Positions 15,471 to 17,351 of a stretch of 17,351 nucleotides of DNA are shown here, piece after piece. The position numbers were made by a program, and so were the translations under genes. Numbering within the stretch: position 1 is the stretch's first letter; every line of letters starts with the position of its first letter. This DNA comes from Microbacterium sp. GTDB lineage: Bacteria > Actinomycetota > Actinomycetes > Actinomycetales > Microbacteriaceae. Under the pieces are notes generated by a model. The model was not told where the DNA came from. It made no database searches and saw nothing but the letters and a program-made list of their open reading frames with translations. The stretch lies in assembly GCA_003248655.1 (NCBI GenBank), contig QFPM01000032.1, positions 1 to 17,351 of the forward strand. The letters are read 5' to 3'.

Positions 15471-15478
15471 AACCGCAG
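15471..15478. repeat. Right 8-bp target duplication of the IS256-family element
   Basis: AACCGCAG, matching 14007-14014 directly. It lies between the right inverted repeat and the resumed ritA sequence. Confidence 0.88.
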
Positions 15479-16246
15479 ATCGATGATGTCGCACGAACGC
15501 AGCCCCGTCATCAGCGCCAGCAACGTGATCGCTGCGTCGCGTGACGACACCACCGTGCGTGACGCGCACGCGGTTACCACGCGCTGCACGTCCTCATCAG
15601 CCATGACCGACAACACCGGGTGCGAACGGCGTATCCCGACAAGACCCAGCGCATCGACGAGGTCACGTCGGCCGGTGAACGTCAGGAATGGGCGGAAGTT
15701 CGACACCACCCAGAACAGGGAGCTCTTCGCCCACCGATCCAGCAACGATTCCAAGAAGCCAGTGATCGTGCCGGCGTCCGCGTCTTCCAAACGGACGATC
15801 CCGTGCTCTTCGAGGAACACCAGGTAGCCGCGCGCAGTGCGACCATAAGCCTCACGCGTCGCATCAGCGAGTTCTCGCTCGATCATCTCAGCCTCCCATT
15901 CGGCATTCAGCGAGATGAACGTGTCGGAGAATGGCCGGCGGCCGCCACCACCGCGCTTACGAACGCTGAGAGGCACGTCCCCAGTATCGACAAGTGCGTC
16001 GAACAACGTCACGAGCCGCGTGTAGTTGAATCGACGAATTGCGCTGAAGCGGCCCGTGCGCGGGCTCGTCGTCAACGACGCGAACACCACCCCGAGCGCA
16101 CTCGTATACGCCCCGCCGCGACCATCGACGAATCGGTCCAACGCGCGGATCGTTTTCTCGTACTGTCCAATCGTGGACTCCGCGTACCCCGCCTGACGCA
16201 ACGCCGCGACAACGAGACCACCCAAATGAATGACAGTCGTATCCAT
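15471..16246 (-). pseudogene. ritA: Tyrosine recombinase RitA, N-terminal part
   Basis: This part holds the start, the core-binding domain and the first catalytic Arg (R250 in LMTGLRSCDII). The ATG at 16246 is preceded by AAAGGA about 9 nt upstream. The IS256-family insertion breaks it at codon 259; without it, translation would continue into 14006-13574 to give a 402-aa recombinase. As it stands the frame runs into the IS and stops near 15356, losing all other catalytic residues, so RitA is inactive here. It is the first gene of the trio and lies about 50 bp inside the right terminal repeat. Confidence 0.87.
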
Positions 16247-16299
16247 AGCCGTGTCCTTTCCATAGACGAATGGATACGGCGGACACTACGACCAGACCG

Positions 16300-16385
16300 A
16301 TGTTAAGCCGAGGAAACGGTCACGAACCCGCGCCAACACACGCCAGAACACGAATCCTCGGCTTAACGAAAACCTCGGCATAATC
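16300..16385. repeat. Right terminal inverted repeat of the RIT element (86 bp)
   Basis: It is the reverse complement of 11456-11541 with two mismatches. It contains the inverted pair TTAAGCCGAGGA (16303-16314) and TCCTCGGCTTAA (16355-16366). Unlike the left repeat, its outer edge is 31 bp away from the orfB junction, separated by a palindrome. Confidence 0.9.
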
Positions 16386-16416
16386 GGAATTAAGCCGAAT
16401 TCGGCTTAACTCCGAT
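16383..16416. repeat. 34-bp palindrome at the right RIT edge
   Basis: The sequence reads ATCGGA-A-TTAAGCCGAATTCGGCTTAA-C-TCCGAT and equals its own reverse complement except for one base pair. Its core, TTAAGCCGAATTCGGCTTAA (16390-16409), is two copies of the TTAAGCCGA motif of the terminal repeats, back to back. It occurs only at this end. It may be an extra recombinase site or a relic of joined ends. Confidence 0.8.
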
Positions 16417-16716
16417 CGAGGATCTCAATTTCGAAGCAGGAAATTCCTGCGCGCACTGACCCGCCACCGCATGGTCGGGAGCATGGGACGTGTCGGCTCG
16501 AGCGGCGACAACGCAGCCATGGAATCCTTCTTCGCGCTCCTGCAGAAGAACGTCCTCGACCGGCATTCCTGGGCCACCCGCGAGCAGCTACGCATCGCGA
16601 TCGTGACCTGGATCGAACGGACCTACCACCGCCGCCGACGCCAGGCCCGCCTTGGACGTTTGACGCCCATCGAATTCGAGACCATCATGACCAAAGACGT
16701 CGCCCTCGCGGCGTGA
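16417..16716 (+). pseudogene. IS3-family transposase OrfB, 3' part
   Basis: This 99-codon remainder of OrfB starts RGSQFRSRKFLRALTRHRMV, directly continuing HSD at 11458. It contains the third catalytic acid in NAAMESFFALLQKNVLD and the C-terminal WIERTYHRRRRQARLGRLTP stretch typical of IS3-family OrfB. It ends 9 bp before the right inverted repeat. It has no start of its own in phase with a good ribosome-binding site (ATG at 16471 is internal), so it is not expected to be expressed. Confidence 0.88.
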
Positions 16717-16744
16717 CTACAACCCGTCACCTATCCGTGCAGCA

Positions 16745-16747
16745 GAC
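16745..16747. repeat. Right GAC target duplication of the IS3-family element
   Basis: GAC directly follows the right IS inverted repeat and matches GAC at 10499-10501. Confidence 0.75.
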
Positions 16748-16808
16748 CCGTCATCGTTGCGAGCATAGTCGTCGATCGCAACGGCATGCTGGCGACTCGT
16801 AGTTCACT

Positions 16809-16913
16809 GTCTCAGGGTCTCAGGGTCTCAGGGTCTCAGGGTCTCAGGGTCTCAGGGTCTCAGGGTCTCAGGGTCTCAGGGTCTCAGGGTCTCAGGGTCT
16901 CAGGGTCTCAGGG
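16809..16913. repeat. 8-bp tandem repeat, GGTCTCAG, 12 full copies plus partial ends
   Basis: Bases 16816-16911 are 12 uninterrupted identical copies of GGTCTCAG, preceded by a 7-bp partial copy (16809-16815) and followed by GG. No spacers are present, so it is a short tandem repeat, not a CRISPR array. Before the IS3 insertion it lay about 60 bp upstream of the PIN gene, and it lies about 55 bp downstream of the four-cysteine gene. Copy number may vary between strains. Confidence 0.95.
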
Positions 16914-16967
16914 ACGAGCCGGCCTACGCACAGGTACGCGACAGGGTACCCAATTCCGAGACTCGTT

Positions 16968-17285
16968 CTAATCGTTGCCGTAGTCAGGTTCGTCGTCGGG
17001 TTCGTACTCAGATTCGACTTCGAAAGTGAGAGGTAGGCCGGCTTCCTCGATGAGTTCGGCCCTGATCAGAATGAGGTGACAGTTCGCGCACGCGAAATAG
17101 TCAGAGTGAATCGTGGAAGTAGCGATCGGCGTGTCCCAGGGGTTGTGGCCCCAGTCGACGTTGCGATCGTCCCTATCATCTCCTTCGAGCACCCCGTCCT
17201 CTCCGCAAGCTGGACAGCTGGCGTGTGTGGCATGGGCCAGCGAGGCGCTTAGTAGCCTCGATCCACCGATGAGCTTGGGTGACAA
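16968..17285 (-). CDS. Small four-cysteine (zinc-ribbon-like) protein, possibly 5'-partial
   Basis: The product has two CxxC pairs, C24/C27 in SCPACGEDG and C66/C69 in FACANCHLI, which suggests one zinc-ribbon-like site. It ends in a very acidic tail (EYEPDDEPDYGND). I do not recognise the family; a nucleic-acid-binding or protein-binding role is guesswork. The start is uncertain: TTG at 17285 gives 105 aa, but the same frame is open to the window edge at 17351 without a stop, so the gene may begin outside. The region before C24 lies in the 87-bp repeat shared with the left edge. Codon differences between the copies include several synonymous ones (AAA/AAG, CTT/CTA, CGA/AGA), which weakly supports coding. 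It is on the same strand as the PIN gene, upstream of it in the pre-IS arrangement. Confidence 0.6.
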   Translation of the reverse strand: MSPKLIGGSRLLSASLAHATHASCPACGEDGVLEGDDRDDRNVDWGHNPWDTPIATSTIHSDYFACANCHLILIRAELIEEAGLPLTFEVESEYEPDDEPDYGND

Positions 17286-17340
17286 GCGGGTGCCGTGACG
17301 CAGAAATGCCCCTCTGATCAGGAAGAATAGTGATTGTCTA
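17254..17340. repeat. Right copy of the 87-bp window-end inverted repeat
   Basis: Inverted relative to 11-97, with 74 of 87 bases identical and no gaps. It covers the 5' end of the four-cysteine gene and its upstream region. The 15% divergence means this is not a recent duplication. Confidence 0.8.
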
Positions 17341-17351
17341 GACCGCTGTTC

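Larger units (their letters stand above)
11459..16416 (-). mobile_element. Recombinase-in-trio (RIT) element inserted in IS3 orfB
   Basis: Three tyrosine recombinases run head-to-tail (ritA, ritB, ritC), linked by ATGA overlaps in the ancestral state and bounded by long inverted repeats. This matches the published RIT organisation. Removing 4958 bp restores orfB exactly. After subtracting the IS256-family insertion and its duplication (1464 bp) the RIT is 3494 bp, within the usual range. The only shared bases at the two edges are GAT (11456-11458 and 16414-16416), so no long target duplication is seen, which is usual for tyrosine-recombinase insertion. As found, ritA is interrupted and ritB frameshifted, so autonomous movement is unlikely. 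Confidence 0.85.
10502..16744 (+). mobile_element. IS3-family insertion sequence, split by a RIT element
   Basis: The ends are perfect 19-bp inverted repeats, TGCTGCACGGATAGGTGAC at 10502-10520 and its complement at 16726-16744. They start with TG and end with CA, as is usual in this family, and are flanked by GAC. The element carries orfA and orfB. Without the 4958-bp RIT insertion (11459-16416) it measures 1285 bp, normal for IS3-family members. It sits at the 5' end of the PIN gene. Confidence 0.85.

Noticed and set aside
11549..16246. Tn554-type transposon
   Set aside because: Tn554 also has three transposition genes, but its third (tnpC) is not a tyrosine recombinase and it lacks long terminal inverted repeats; three tyrosine recombinases with 86-bp repeats fit a RIT element better.
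16809..16913. Possible CRISPR array
   Set aside because: The repeats are 8 bp, directly abutting, with no spacers and no cas genes.
16786..16971. Open frame of 61 codons with repeated SQGLRVSG
   Set aside because: It is the translation of the 8-bp tandem repeat; there is no ribosome-binding site and nothing outside the repeat looks coding.

Overview
The window looks like accessory DNA from a high-GC Gram-positive actinobacterium, probably Micrococcales-like. Codon use is strongly GC3-biased, and the conjugation genes match the actinobacterial TrbL/VirB6 - SCO6880 - VirB4 - TraG layout. No rRNA, tRNA or CRISPR array was seen. All assignments come from reading the sequence; nothing was searched.

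Region 1 (about 98-9115, + strand) is a block of an integrative conjugative element or conjugative plasmid. In order it holds a VirB6/TrbL-like channel protein that has lost its N-terminus, an SCO6880-family membrane protein, an unrecognised 266-aa protein, a VirB4-like ATPase, two small unrecognised proteins, a VirD4/TraG-like coupling protein, a 182-aa protein, and the N-terminus of a large methylase/helicase. Three junctions are 4-nt ATGA overlaps, so this is one translationally coupled operon. The block is broken at both ends: VirB6 is cut near base 98 and the methylase/helicase is cut inside its SAM-binding motif near base 9115. No relaxase, integrase or replication gene is visible, so it cannot be a self-sufficient element as seen here.

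Region 2 (about 9116-17351) is a different locus read on the - strand. Its genes are a C-terminal gene fragment, a PIN-domain nuclease, and, at the far right, a small four-cysteine protein preceding a tract of about 12 copies of an 8-bp tandem repeat. The PIN gene and the repeat tract were adjacent before an IS3-family element (10502-16744, perfect 19-bp inverted repeats, GAC target duplication) landed at the 5' end of the PIN gene. That IS is split by a recombinase-in-trio (RIT) element (about 11459-16416) with 86-bp inverted repeats and three tyrosine recombinases, ritA-ritB-ritC. RitA is in turn split by an IS256-family element (14015-15470, 28-bp imperfect inverted repeats, 8-bp AACCGCAG duplication). 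Removing each insertion in turn restores an exact reading frame in its host, so the order of events can be read: IS3, then RIT, then IS256.

Other points of interest are a 32-bp tandem duplication that frameshifts the end of ritB and uncouples it from ritC, a 34-bp near-perfect palindrome at only one RIT end, an 87-bp imperfect inverted repeat at the two edges of the window, and a gene nested inside the open frame of the methylase/helicase.
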